Assembly (NCBI GenBank): GCA_916613615.1
Contig: OU744730.1
Span: 31,468,815-31,532,814 of the forward strand
Source: Steromphala cineraria
Lineage: Eukaryota > Mollusca > Gastropoda > Trochida > Trochidae
Length of the DNA stretch: 64,000 bases
Reading direction: 5' to 3'
Shown: positions 20,566-31,742 of the stretch, one piece after another
Layout of the letters: each line of letters starts with the position of its first letter
Numbering within the stretch: position 1 is the stretch's first letter
Notes under the pieces: generated by a model
The model's input: the letters and a program-made list of their open reading frames with translations, nothing else
Databases searched by the model: none
What the model was told of the DNA's origin: nothing
Translations under genes and position numbers: made by a program

Positions 20566-21478
20566 TTGTTTTGTTATATCTAATGGAACAGCACTTAATT
20601 TAGCTATAACCCGTTATAGGGTTTCTGGGTATATGCCTTCGGTTCATCAAGTAGATTTGACACATAATGTTGGTGATTTTAAAAAAGAGATCAGCTAAAC
20701 ATCTCCGTTGACAAATGTATTGGAATTAGTTCGTGTTTTATACTTAACTTCATTTTCATGAAAAATCTTAATTAAAAGTGACTTCACTACTATGTAAAGT
20801 TTGATGCGATGCGATGATAGTCCACTCACTGTTCGTTCTTTAAACAGTCATATCCTCCAGACATTATTGCTTAGTCTTATCATTAAAATGGTGCCAAATG
20901 ATGCATAAACCTTAAAAAAAACTGTCAATTCTTTATCTTCGCACGAACTTTGATAAATTTGTGATATGCAAGTGAACAAACCGCCCAAATCCTTGAATAT
21001 ATACGAGTGAAGACAAACCTCAAACGGTATAGATCATAATGAATTTATTATTAAGTCACTTGATCCCAAGTTTCTACTTAATCTTTGATAAAGTTTATAA
21101 TCATTTCTCGTTTGATGCATTTAATCATCAATTCAAATGACATCAAGCTTCCGTTAATACTCACACTTTTTGTACCCTAACCAAATTATCCTCGATTTGT
21201 ATATTTATTTTGCAAAACTGATTAATCCTCCCTCCCAAATATTTCAAGGTCAAGTGGCATGAAAGCAAAAAGTTTAATTTTCATATAATTTCTACAAATC
21301 ATAAGTTTGTTTATCAATCACTATATTCAAATAGTTTTAAAACTCTTATGTGCTTTACATTCACATGTATATTGTAAGTACAGCACCGTCTTTTGGAACA
21401 GCAATTCAAATAAATCGACAATTTATCAGCAACTCTCATCAATGTTGTGCTAAAATATTATTTATCGTGTAAAGAACG
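20566..21478. other. no gene recognised
   Basis: AT-rich; nothing supported. Confidence 0.4.
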
Positions 21479-21652
21479 TTATTTGTTCCATGTAAAGTCA
21501 GTGCAATATCCTTCATACTTCATCTGCTTCGTGAAATATTCTTCGAGAGAAGTGAAACCATATTGATAATTGAGCACGTTCTTACCTAAATAACTTAATG
21601 AGACGAAAATAATATTTTCAATATCATACCACTTTGAGGGGAGGTCATGTGT
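21479..21652 (-). CDS. candidate short coding exon, unidentified
   Basis: A minus-strand frame reads HDLPSKWYDIENIIFVSLSY then FTSLEEYFTKQMKYEGYCTD and ends at TAA 21,479-21,481. A possible acceptor ('tctcaaccag') precedes it at 21,653. An internal donor-like TTTAG/gtaaga near 21,587 could end an exon earlier. The upstream Met of the full frame is in repeat sequence (a SINE tail at 21,718-21,770), so only the part after the acceptor is proposed. No family recognised; a chance frame in AT-rich DNA is quite possible. Confidence 0.22.
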   Translation of the reverse strand, partial: THDLPSKWYDIENIIFVSLSYLGKNVLNYQYGFTSLEEYFTKQMKYEGYCTDFTWNK

Positions 21653-21717
21653 CTGGTTGAGAAAATATGAATTTGAACGCGAAATGAGGTCCTTATCGAT
21701 AAAGGGGTGCCGCTCAT

Positions 21718-21770
21718 TGCTGAAATATTGCCCAAGCGGAGTAAAACAATAACTCACTCACTCGATAAAT
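21718..21770 (+). repeat. SINE tail fragment
   Basis: 'gctgaaatattgcccaagcg' followed by 'taactcactcactcg' matches the tail region of tRNA-SINEs like the one at 18,603. Confidence 0.5.
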
Positions 21771-22159
21771 GGAGAAAATAAATGCATGTATAGTGCTATA
21801 TTTGTTTTAGTAATACTATAGTAAGGCAGTCACAGTTTTTTTTCAGGGATTTTAACAGGAGAACACTGTTTTTGGCATTGCGCTGATAATCTTCTCGAGT
21901 TGAAATAATCTATGATGCAGGTATCCAATTCCAACAGATTTCAACAAATATACAACACGACTTGTATATTAAATGTGAAATACTTCTTTGATATTTACAA
22001 CATGATTACATTGTATGGGCTATTTCTTATCCCTCAAGGAGAAATAAGGTAAGTGATATGATATGATATATCATTATGAAGAAATGTTTATGCTTAACTC
22101 ATCTCTAGCATCTAAAGAGAATTGTTTGATGTCAAACATATAATTTATCCACAAATATA

Positions 22160-22300
22160 TTTTTAGTGGCTTTGCATTGCGGTGAAACCTGAGAGTATTT
22201 GGAAATTGCAAACCGTTGGTGGAATCACGCTGAAATTCAGTTTAGCACAAAAACCTTAATACGTGTAGAAATGTTCTGTACTGCCAACCACCCAAGCGTT
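22160..22300 (-). repeat. decayed SINE, reverse orientation
   Basis: The reverse complement contains 'caggtttcaccgcaatgcaa', 'acagaacatttctacacg' and 'ctgaatttcagcg', matching the body of the SINE at 18,603-18,895. Confidence 0.6.
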
Positions 22301-22309
22301 GTCATTTAA

Positions 22310-22640
22310 TACAGAAATTCAAATGGATTGTGGAGCAATGTGGAACCCACCGATTTCGGCGTATCTTAACATAAGCTGTATCAACATTTCATGATTTGAT
22401 CTGCCTCTGTGGGGAGATATTATATTGCGTTTGGCATCAATAACAAAGCAACAACTTAGATTCCCTAGCTTATGCAAATCGAATGCGTTTTCAATCAGTT
22501 ATAAGGAAGAGGTTTTGAAACTGTGTATTTGGCATTTTGGCGGACTGGTCAAGCAATTAACGTCTATTTATATCCAGACTGAACTTAAATCTGGCAGAAG
22601 AAGAGCCAATATTATAAGACGTTTTTTTTAATGTCACTGA
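22310..22640. mobile_element. MITE-like family F, partial copy
   Basis: It includes 'cagaaattcaaatggattg', 'gctgtatcaacatttcatga' and 'ttgatctgcctctgtgggga'. The open frame at 22,425-22,631 is inside or next to it. Confidence 0.6.
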
Positions 22641-23019
22641 TCGTATTTGTAGGAGGGAGAGGGAGGTTAAATGATTTTTTCAAATTCTAGTTCAGTTCAT
22701 CAGTTTAACATATTATGGCTGTGATAATCTGAGCAGGACGTTTAATTTAATCGACCATAACCTTTATTCGCAATAAGTATTCTTTACACACTCGAACGGC
22801 AACAAACCTTTTATACACTTGTTGGTGTGTACACTTGGGAGACCCATTGTATATTTTTGGGTTCACGGACAAACGTTTAATGATTATGATACTATTATTT
22901 CATGTTTCAGCAGCAATGACATGATTTACTTCTACACATGAAGCTGCCATAGTCAACAAATGTTGCCTCACATTGATGGTGTTGTCATTGACCCCACTAC
23001 ATGTCCTAAATCCAATCAC

Positions 23020-23290
23020 TTTCTCCTTGAGTAGATCATTGGATCAATACTGTACCGCCTCTGGGAGTCCTATGAGTAATTGAGTTGAACTTGTCTAAAC
23101 CATCTTTCTATAAATGTCCACAAGTCGGGAGTTACAGCCATTCCAGCTTCTTCAGACTTATCCCGTACCTCTCTGCTGTGTTATTGAGAATACAAAAGGT
23201 TTCTCGGTACCTCAAATCAAATTGGTAGAGGATTATCCTGCATTTGGCACTATTGATTTTCCGACAAGTAAGTTACGGTTGTATTATGTG
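23020..23290 (+). repeat. paralogous block E, copy 1
   Basis: 'cttgagtagatcattggatc' plus 'aatactgtaccgcctctggg' and 'taattgagttgaacttg' recur at 23,915 and 37,140. About 120 bases further, a segment ending 'ttttccgacaagtaagt' has a good donor-like site and aligns with the frame at 24,035-24,160. The frame here contains a stop (TAG near 23,228). Confidence 0.65.
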
Positions 23291-23914
23291 TCTCTATAAG
23301 ATTATTCTCAAGTTTTGTTCCTGTTCATCAGAATCCAATATGGAATCATTTGTTACACTGTACTTCATGTATGTAAGAAATGAATACGTTTGTCATGTAA
23401 AGGTTTGACATGTCAATGGTAAATTGTAAAAATCATGTGAAAGTTGGAAGTGGTATCTTCAAATTGTCAACCCTCTTTGACTCGGCTAGTGAGTTGACTG
23501 TATAGGGACGTCATAACTTACAGCAGTCACAGGATCACAACACTTAACGTTTGTTAAATAATTGTAAAAGGATATAACTACATTATCGAAAACAGTTTTT
23601 GCTATGAATTAATGAACAATAAAACATCATTTCGCATATGACAACGGCTTCCATTAATTTGCCATTCGTCATAACAGTAGAAATAGCATAGACGTAGTTG
23701 CAGGAGTCAGTGTTGTAAGTTGAAATGCCCTAAAAGATGTTTTGTGTTTGCATTCAAATGTCCCTCAAAGAAACACTCAAAACACTCCCTTAAGTGACAT
23801 TTGAAGCCAATAGAGAAGTCAATACGGAGCCGAGAAATGTCACAAATGAAAAGATTACCTTCATGCTAATCTTGTCATTGAAGTCAAAGTTCCGTCCTTT
23901 ATCCAATTAGTTTC

Positions 23915-24200
23915 TTCATGTATATATCACAGGATCAATACTGTACCACCTCAAGGCATCATACTAGTAATTAAATTGTGCCTATTGGACTACACAATCT
24001 TTCCATATATGTACTTATTTCGAGCATGCAGGTCATGTGGATGTTGTTAACAGCTTATTCCTTATCCCTCTACTCCTTATTGACAGGACAGAATGTTTCT
24101 GTGTTCGTCAAATCGAATCGGGCAGGATTTGGATTTGGCTGGTTTCTAATTTTAACAAGTAGTCTTCTGCTGCACTGTGCTTCTGTATTAGATTTATGAA
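23915..24200 (+). repeat. paralogous block E, copy 2, with signal-peptide-like frame
   Basis: It shares the 'ggatcaatactgtaccacct' start with 23,035 and 37,160. Downstream, from a Met near 24,038, it reads MWMLLTAYSLSLYSLLTGQN then VSVFVKSNRAGFGF, a hydrophobic start like a signal peptide. It could be a first coding exon of a small secreted protein family, but the other copies do not keep the frame. Confidence 0.4.
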
Positions 24201-24456
24201 AGTGAATTTTCCAATTTTCCTTTCTCTCAAATTTGTCAAACTCTTTAAATGGTCAATGTATTATTGGTTTCAAAAAGATTATTGAAATATACTGTTGCGT
24301 TTTTATATAGTATCCATCTTGACCGACATTTGTTATTTCTTGAGTTGATTGCATAGTTAATACCAAGCAGACATTTCTCATTTAAGAATTTGGATATGAT
24401 GTGTAAAAATTGTTATTGCATACCATCGCGATTATTTTCAACACTAACACATTTTT
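24201..24456. other. no gene recognised
   Basis: AT-rich spacer. Confidence 0.4.
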
Positions 24457-25422
24457 ATGCCCCCGAATCGGAGATTCCGGGGGTATATTGTTTTTCACCT
24501 GTCCGTCCGTCTGTCTGTCTGTCCGTTTGTCCACACAAACTTTAACCTTGGTCATAACTTTTGATTGGTCAGAGCTAGGTCTTTGATACTTGACATATCG
24601 ATCCCTTGTGATGAGACCTTTCAGATGACACCATGACATTTGACCTTGTGACCTTGACCTTGACACAGCGAGCCTTTTCCGAAAACTTTAACCTTGGCTA
24701 TAGTTTCTATACTGTCAGTGCTAGGTCTTTGATACTTGACATGTGTATCCCTTGTGATGAGACCTTTCAGATGACACCATGATATTTGACCTTTTCCGTC
24801 CGTCCGTCCGTCTGTCCGTTTGTCCACAAAAACTTTAACCTTGGTCATAACTTTTGATTGGTCAGAGCCAGCTCTTTGATACTTGACATATGGATACCTT
24901 GTGATGAGACCTTTCAGATGACACCATGACATTTGACCTTGTGACCTTGACCTTGACACAGCGAGCATTTTAAACTTTAAACTTGGTCATAACTTTTGAT
25001 TGGTCAGAGCTAGCTCTTTGATACTTGACATATGGATCCCTTGTGATGAGACCTTTCAGATGACACCATGACATTTGACCTTGACACAGCGAGCCTTTTC
25101 CAAAAACTTTAACCTTGGCTATAGTTTCTATACTGTCAGTGCTAGGTCTTTGATACTTGACATGTGTATCCCTTGTGATGAGACCTTTCAGATGACACCA
25201 TGATATTTGACCTTTTCCGTCCGTCTGTCCGTCTGTCCACAAAAACTTTAACCGTGGTCATAACTTTTGATTGGTCAGAGCTAGCTCTTTGATACTTGAC
25301 ATATGGATCCCTTGTGATGAGACCTTTCAGATGACACCATGACATTTGACCTTGTGACCTTGACCTTGACACAGCGAGCAGGATGCATCCGGGGGCATTC
25401 GTGTTTCACAAACACATCTTGT
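24457..25422 (+). repeat. dispersed repeat D1, internally expanded copy
   Basis: It has the same C5/G5 hairpin head and the same 'cattcgtgtttcacaaacac' end as other D1 copies. The internal module ('aactttaaccttggtcataa', 'ttgatacttgacat', 'gatgagacctttcagatgac', 'tgaccttgaccttgacac') is present about five times, some units with their own TCCG run. Minus-strand open frames with repeated MSRSRSQGQMSWCHLKGLI are translations of this module, not genes. Confidence 0.9.
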
Positions 25423-27084
25423 CTTATAACTAGAAACGACCATTTGAATTTTATTTTAAGAAGGCATCAAAGATATTGCGATGAGATTGGTAAGTATACC
25501 AATGTAAAATCATTTAAAGCATTGTAGCAAAATGACAAAGAAGTATCATTCGTGTTTATGATTCAATTCTCATAATAGTCATATATATACCATATGACTC
25601 TTAAATTTGTATGTATAAGGTATAAGTTATACATTGACAATCTTAATTTTAAAAAAATAATGATAGTACGCTTTTCGGTTGGTTGTGTTGATGACTGCTT
25701 TAGAAGGTATCAAGACAGAATGTTTCAACTAAACCAAGCATCTCCTGTATTTAATCTGCAAACAATCTACATTTAATTGTGTGCTTGCTCAAAAAGATTG
25801 ATACTCCTTGGGTGAAAGCCATGCCAATAAAACAGTTGAATGACTAATAAATCTATACACTATGATAACCGAAGTACGGTGAAAGTCACAATCACGCTCA
25901 AATTCAATATATCATCTGAACGAAATAATCAGAAATGCTCATTTCGTATATAATATCAACGAACCGATTACAAACCCTGAACGTTTCCGCTTGAACAGTT
26001 GAGATAACAATTATAAAATCAACACGCATCATTTAACAAAAATTAAGTTATGTCTGAGTAAGATGGGTGAAGTCAGCCAGAGTTCACCATTTCCTTTTCA
26101 TCATTGCAAAGGTTAAATGCTTGACGAATCATGTCGTTTTGTCGCTTCGGTGATTGATACAGTTACTGCGTTTTGATTTCCTGTACAAATGTTGTCATGT
26201 TTTGGTTTACAAAATAAATTATTAACAGTTAAACTTATCAAATGTTTGCAAAATAACATGCGTGTCCTTTCTTCAAATTTCTTTTTAGTTACTGCACACA
26301 CGTAATTAATTGCATGTTGGTATGATTAGATCATTGCATGCTGGATCAATGATAACGAAGTTTGAGCGCTTAAAAATGAGCTAGCCGGAGAAAGTAAAAT
26401 CAATATTGACATCAGATATAGTTAGTAGTTTGTTCACACTAAAACTATTACCAGCATCCTAAATAATACATCTCGAAACCAAGTCTACATGTTCGATAAC
26501 GTTAAGGATTATAGCCTTCTAAGTATCATGAATCTACATTACCTCTTATAGTTTGGTAATGGTAGTACACTCTTTACAAATAAACCTTTACAATTTTCAG
26601 GTATTTAACCTGCAAAAATATATGTTTCAACAATGCATTTTCGTTCCCTGGTATGCATCTACCATTCGAGCTTGACAGATTTATGGATAGAAGCCACACC
26701 AAATGTTAGTCGTCCTAGAAAATGTTGCTTCTCTCGCACTATGCCTTCTTTCTGTCTGCTCACTTATCCCTCCCTCCAACATTGATCTTTCTTCTTCCTT
26801 TTTCATGGGAACACCAAAATGTAAATTTTATGGAACATTTCTGACGTTAATTACCAAGAGTTACTTAGTCCATCGGATTGATCTAATTATCTGAATGGCA
26901 CTGACAATCAACAGCTACATGTGTAAAAAGCGTTCACTATATTGCCTTATAAAATTAAAATCAAGATGTTCTTAATCGCAAAGATTTTTTGCAAATGGCA
27001 TGCACCGTTATAAAATGTCGAAATGGACTCGGCAATATAACAGCCATTTTGTGAGACTAAAGAAGAATGCTCTGTGGCTTCGAC
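25423..27084. other. no gene recognised
   Basis: AT-rich. A signal-peptide-like frame at 26,703-26,894 overlaps a degraded S2-type repeat and is not accepted. Confidence 0.4.
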
Positions 27085-27350
27085 TAGCAAAGTCCCTTAT
27101 GCATTGATATAGTGGTTAATTACGAGTTTACACATGTCTGGTGAAGGCAATAAACGTAGCTAAGAAAACATGGATTTTCCAATCTCTTGGCATGATTAAA
27201 GAGGAATCTAAAAGCCTGTACAGGAAGTGACATCATGAATGGTTTCCTTAGCAGACGTTGTCTTGTTTTACCCTGCTTTAACTATTGATTTCAAAGATTG
27301 CTGATGTACTTAATTTCCTTTGGTGCAATATTTAAATTAGTAATAGAAGT
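27085..27350 (+). repeat. paralogous block H, copy 1
   Basis: It aligns without indels over about 130 bases with 39,785-39,920: 'ggttaatt', 'cacatgtctg', 'gaaggcaataaacg', 'acatgga', 'aaaagcctgt.caggaagtga', then 'cagacgtt.tcttgttttaccctg' and 'ggtgcaatatt'. A 36-codon frame ending at the TGA of 'aggaagtga' is open in both copies, but its differences are not concentrated at third positions, so coding is doubtful. Confidence 0.7.
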
Positions 27351-29210
27351 CAAGTAAGAAGTACAATAAAGGGATTGGTTGTGTTCTAGTCTCCATGTTT
27401 TCATTGTTTAGAAGGGGGTTTCCTTTACTTTAATCAACATTTATTAACACCATTAGCTTTAAGATATTCAACAATCTTGATTTATTTGATACACAGATTC
27501 TGTGTTGAATGTAGGGCATACAAATGTATGTAAAGGTTTTCATTTCAACATGTTCTGTATATAATTTGTGTTTTTTACTTGACCATTTTTTCAGGGTTGA
27601 ATGTTTTAAAACATCACATTGTGAGCATAACATGTCACGATATCCGCACATAGACAGATAGTAGTTTCCACTGTGGGATAATTCCATAGGAGCATGGCTA
27701 ATTAGGTGTTAAGGAAAGTACTCGTATGTCCCATGCTTAAATTGATGGAACATTATTGTGCTAATGGTATATTCTTGTTTAGGCCACCTTTATTTAAAGT
27801 ACATGTAATCCTCATGTCATGTCATAAACAATGCTTTGGTATCACAGTTCACCTGTTGATACTGCGTTTTTTAACAAATTAAGCGTTGGCTTGTCCTCCT
27901 ATACAAAGATACAAAGTTATTAGACAGAATATTAAACTCCTGTCCCTGGCATGCTCGAAGAAAACAAGAATATTTAGCTACTCGTGTCCTTACAAAAATG
28001 TCATGGACATTCACATAAATTCCTCTATATATTTTGCTAATTGTTCAAAAGTGAAGAAGGTCGGTGCATCGATATCAAAATATAAAAAATCCCAAAATAA
28101 GCTGGAAAAAAGCAGTTAAAAGATCGTAAATGGTCGTATGGGCAAGTTTATGATACCCCCGTTTTACGCCGCTAACCTACTTTTACTGTCACTATCCAAA
28201 GTCAACTGTATATACTGTTGTATGAATGGTATTAAACAACTTTTGATAATATAACTCCTTTTACCTACGTTGTGGTACTCGCCTTTACGCCTAACTTATG
28301 TGGTTCATTAATCCTGATTAATATTTTGCATGTATAAGAGTAGTAGCCTCTACCAATTAATCAGGAAATGGAAACATCTCATTCTGATGAAATATATTAA
28401 CCATCTGTTTTACGTGAAAAATGAGTTCCATCGATCTTATAATTATAGCTCAGAATAGATAGATCGCAGACACGAATCCAAAATGCGTTATGTGCATTAT
28501 ATATAGCTCCAAGTTCAGGAAAAAGATGAAAGAACAACAAGGTCCGTTTGAAGTGCCGTCATTGATGTTTCAACACTTACATAACACTGTGTCCACCAGA
28601 AGGCGCCTCTAAACAATCTAAGAGTTGATAGAACTATCAATGAAGCACCATTCTATTTATATCATGGTGACACGAAACTTCCAAATATTTGAATTCAAGA
28701 GGTAACATATTCATTTAATCAATTTTGGGATGAAACCACGGCAGTTTCTCGCAAGGGTAAATACTTTTTTACCATATTAGGCAGACAGCTAAATCAACAA
28801 TGGCATAAGAATCATTGAAAATCTTTCAATTTGAATGTATGCAGTTTTGCGAGTATCATAATGTGTTCAAGAAATTAACTGTATTCTCAAATTGGTCACA
28901 GAAATAGCAAATACTATGAACTTCATTTTGCAATTTACTAACAAACTAAATATTTTATTTAAAAGACATGTCTGAAAAGTATTCACACAGTTGAGAATGA
29001 GTCATAAACGGGATTATATAGCTCATTTTACATAAAATATCCAAATTCTCTTTCTTAGAATTCAATTTTCACAGCTATAAACCAAATGTTAACACCTTGA
29101 GATTTCATTTCAATTTTCTATGACATTTCAAAATCTTCCCTGTTATTTAATGTGATAGTGAAAAAACGTAAACAAGCACATTTTAAAGAAATTAATGCCT
29201 TTAAAGGGTC
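27351..29210. other. no gene recognised
   Basis: AT-rich; frames at 27,430 and 27,886 lack supporting features. Confidence 0.4.
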
Positions 29211-29310
29211 AGTAGCACGTCTTAAGGGGGAATATAAGGTGATGTCAGAAAAATGAAAGTCCTAAGACCTCAGTGGTTTATATACTTACCTGTAAGTGTA
29301 GTATTTTCAT
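29211..29310 (+). mobile_element. fragment of TTAA-flanked MITE T1
   Basis: 'ttaaagggtcagtagcacgt' then GGGGGAATATAAGGTGATG matches the left end of the element at 33,792. No right end is visible. Confidence 0.65.
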
Positions 29311-29544
29311 TTATTACCCATATGGTTGAAAATAAGTAGTGATATATTTTCGATATGAGCACTAGTGCACATATCACTTTGCATTAGCAACGATTGTTGT
29401 AGCGCAAGTTCCTGTATTATTTCGCCTGTGACGTCATAACACCATTGTTCGTGACGTCACTGTAGCCGGCCTTCGCAATGGAAGCGCCCCGTTTCTTGGA
29501 TATGTCTAAGATGGTAAAATGGAATAGAATCGGTAATAAAGAAA

Positions 29545-29682
29545 TTATTGCCCTCGGAAGTGTGACATATCTCTTTAACGAAACTCGTGCATATTTTTGT
29601 ATAACCCTCGCTCTCGCTCGGGTAATAAAACAATTCACACTCGTTTCGTAAAAGTCATATGACACACTCCCTCGGGTAATAA
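29545..29682. mobile_element. foldback element
   Basis: TTATTGCCCTCGGAAGTGTG then ACATAT and GAAACTCGTG on the left pair with CACACTCGTTTCG, CATATGACACACTCCCTCGG and GTAATAA on the right, over about 45 bases per arm. Confidence 0.65.
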
Positions 29683-30621
29683 TCTCTATGTATGGCTTCG
29701 GTCAACATCATGCACACAGACACGTATTTGTTGAGGCCAGTTCAAATACATAATGCTAGATCACTTAGATCTTTCAATCATTCAATAATAAATCTTAACA
29801 TTTGTGAGACAGCTACCAGTCCTTACCATTGACCACCGACCTGAACAATCTCAATTAGATAATGAGTTAACAACACTCAAAACTTTTCATTGGCGAGGTC
29901 AGAAAGATGAATTTTAATCCTTTTGTCATGAATAAATATTTCAGAAATAAATTTAGTATTTTTATTTGATGATAGTTATTCATACCATTAAAATAATTTT
30001 AAACTACGCCCTTTAATAAGATCATATATGTATCTGGTTCATTCTGACCAGTTATAATGATTTAATTGATTGGTAATAATGGATTGCAGCATTAAATTAC
30101 GGATATCATTCATACAATTCATAAAGGTCTTCTTATTTTAAAGACATTAACATTTCACTCTTCCATAACTACGTTATTCTAAAGTCACAATATCCATTAT
30201 TTAAATGTCACCATATTTTAAGAAAGTTCATGTTAATATTTGGGCAGACCTAGCATTGAATATGTAACTATTAGATTTTCAAATTCTTACTACTAAGTGA
30301 CTTGATGATTCGATTTGCTTGGCTATAGAAGAGAATATGGCGTAAACGCTGCCAAAACATTTGATTTATCTTTCAATAAATAAAATTATCTGCCTGAGAT
30401 TATCCTCGATTTAAACTTCTTTCAACTCATGGTGTCGTGGTCATTGTGAATTGAATTTTCAATTGATGGTGGATCCTTTTAAAGTCAATAATGACGGAAT
30501 AGTTATATTTCTAAACAGTAAGGGGTCATGGATACCCTGGGTGAACAGTATTAACATCTGATTTGATATGATTCAGGTTTTGCTGAATAATAATTTAAAC
30601 TGTCACAGTAAACCATTTTAA
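29683..30621. other. no gene recognised
   Basis: AT-rich; nothing supported. Confidence 0.4.
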
Positions 30622-30765
30622 ATGTTTACACAAGGCAAAAGGAATTCGAAGTTACAAGAGGGTAGAGCGACATGCGTTACGTTTGTTACCTTAATGTATT
30701 ATCTGCAGATGCTTCCAGTATACCCTTTGTCTCCCTTACAAAAGCAGAAACTGAAATCTGCTTTG

Positions 30766-30837
30766 TGGATAAAGCCTCCTCTCTGTGTCATCAAATCTTC
30801 CTGTTTTGCACAGTGCAGGAAGAAAATCTGTGATTGA
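30766..30837 (+). CDS. candidate last exon with Cys-rich C-terminus, copy A
   Basis: The frame ends LCVIKSSCFAQCRKKICD at TGA 30,835-30,837. Its paralogue at 52,827-52,893 ends CASNTSCFVQCRKKISD at the same stop. Identity continues beyond the stop, so the block is a segmental duplicate. In the 17 shared sense codons all six differences change the amino acid. Three of four Cys and the CRKK motif are kept. The acceptor could be at 'ggataaag' (30,765) or 'acaaaagcag' upstream. No family named; a short secreted Cys-containing peptide is one possibility. Confidence 0.3.
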   Translation, partial: WIKPPLCVIKSSCFAQCRKKICD

Positions 30838-31690
30838 TGAGTCGATTCTTTATGTAACAATTTTAGATTTGTATATCCTTTTAACGTAATAACACGAAAT
30901 ACTCAAGTGATTTACAATGCATTTATTTCTAACATTCCGATTTTTTTCAATTGAAGAAGAGAAACGTGAGCGAAAAATGAAATATCTTACTTCATCTTAA
31001 CACCGAGGTAAGAAGGGCTAAGTCAGCAACAAATGTCGATGCATTTAATGAATTTAAGACAAATGTTTATGACGTTTACATAGTTCATCAAAGCATCATC
31101 AATTCAATTAAATCAACTTCTTTGGTGAAAAATATTGATAATTATCAGTGATAACATGCAAAATACTGTTCGTTTAATTTAAGAAAAGATGAAGCTACAA
31201 AACAGTATGAAAGCTTTGTGGTATCATTCTGTCAATTCTTGTCGTTTTCCACATTTTGAAAAGAAGAGTTTAACTCTCCCGTGAAATGAGTATAATAAAT
31301 GTATGACACTAAGAAGTGGTCTTACATTTATGCAACATGTCGACCGATTTTTTTTTACCATATTGAAGGTTTTAAGAACAGGTTGGTTCCAAATAAAAAG
31401 TGCCGTTCAGTTCATATATCACTCTCATGTTCTGTAATCGTCACTGCAGTTTTTTCCTATTTGGGGTAAAATGTTGTGAGTAATCAATCAGGAAAAGACG
31501 CATTGGGAAATCATCATTGGACGTAATCACGTTGCATTCACAAGGATTTTATCAATTTTGCGAAACCACAGCTGAGGGCAATCGAGTAAAGAGTTTAAAA
31601 AAATATTTTTACACTTTCCTTTCGATTTTTTTAAAGTTTATAGTTGGCTCCATTGATCTAGCTTCTCCCCGACTACCTATCCTGAATGCA
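30838..31690 (+). repeat. paralogous block J, copy A
   Basis: It matches 52,894-53,760: 'tctttatgtaacaatt' just after the stop, then near 31,475 'aatcaatcaggaaaagacg', 'gggaaatcatcattgga', 'gttgcatt' and 'cacagctgagggcaatcg' (53,590-53,705 in copy B). Same order and strand. Confidence 0.7.
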
Positions 31691-31742
31691 GTCTAAGTAA
31701 ACCTGGCCTTAATGATACTATTGAGGCCAGGTTTACTTAGAC
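31691..31742. repeat. perfect short hairpin element
   Basis: GTCTAAGTAAACCTGGCCT and AGGCCAGGTTTACTTAGAC are exact reverse complements around about 14 bases. A related, longer hairpin with the same GTTTACTTAGAC edge is at 53,198-53,291. Confidence 0.85.

Noticed and set aside
24382..25372. Minus-strand frames with repeated SRSRSQGQMSWCHLKGLI
   Set aside because: They are translations of the tandem module of repeat D1; the same peptide appears wherever D1 occurs.
26703..26894. Frame with a signal-peptide-like start
   Set aside because: The hydrophobic stretch comes from a pyrimidine-rich degraded S2-type repeat; there is no paralogue or splice support.
27085..27235. 36-codon frame kept in both copies of block H
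   Set aside because: Differences are spread over all codon positions, and the upstream stop is also conserved without an acceptor between, so conservation reflects duplication rather than coding.
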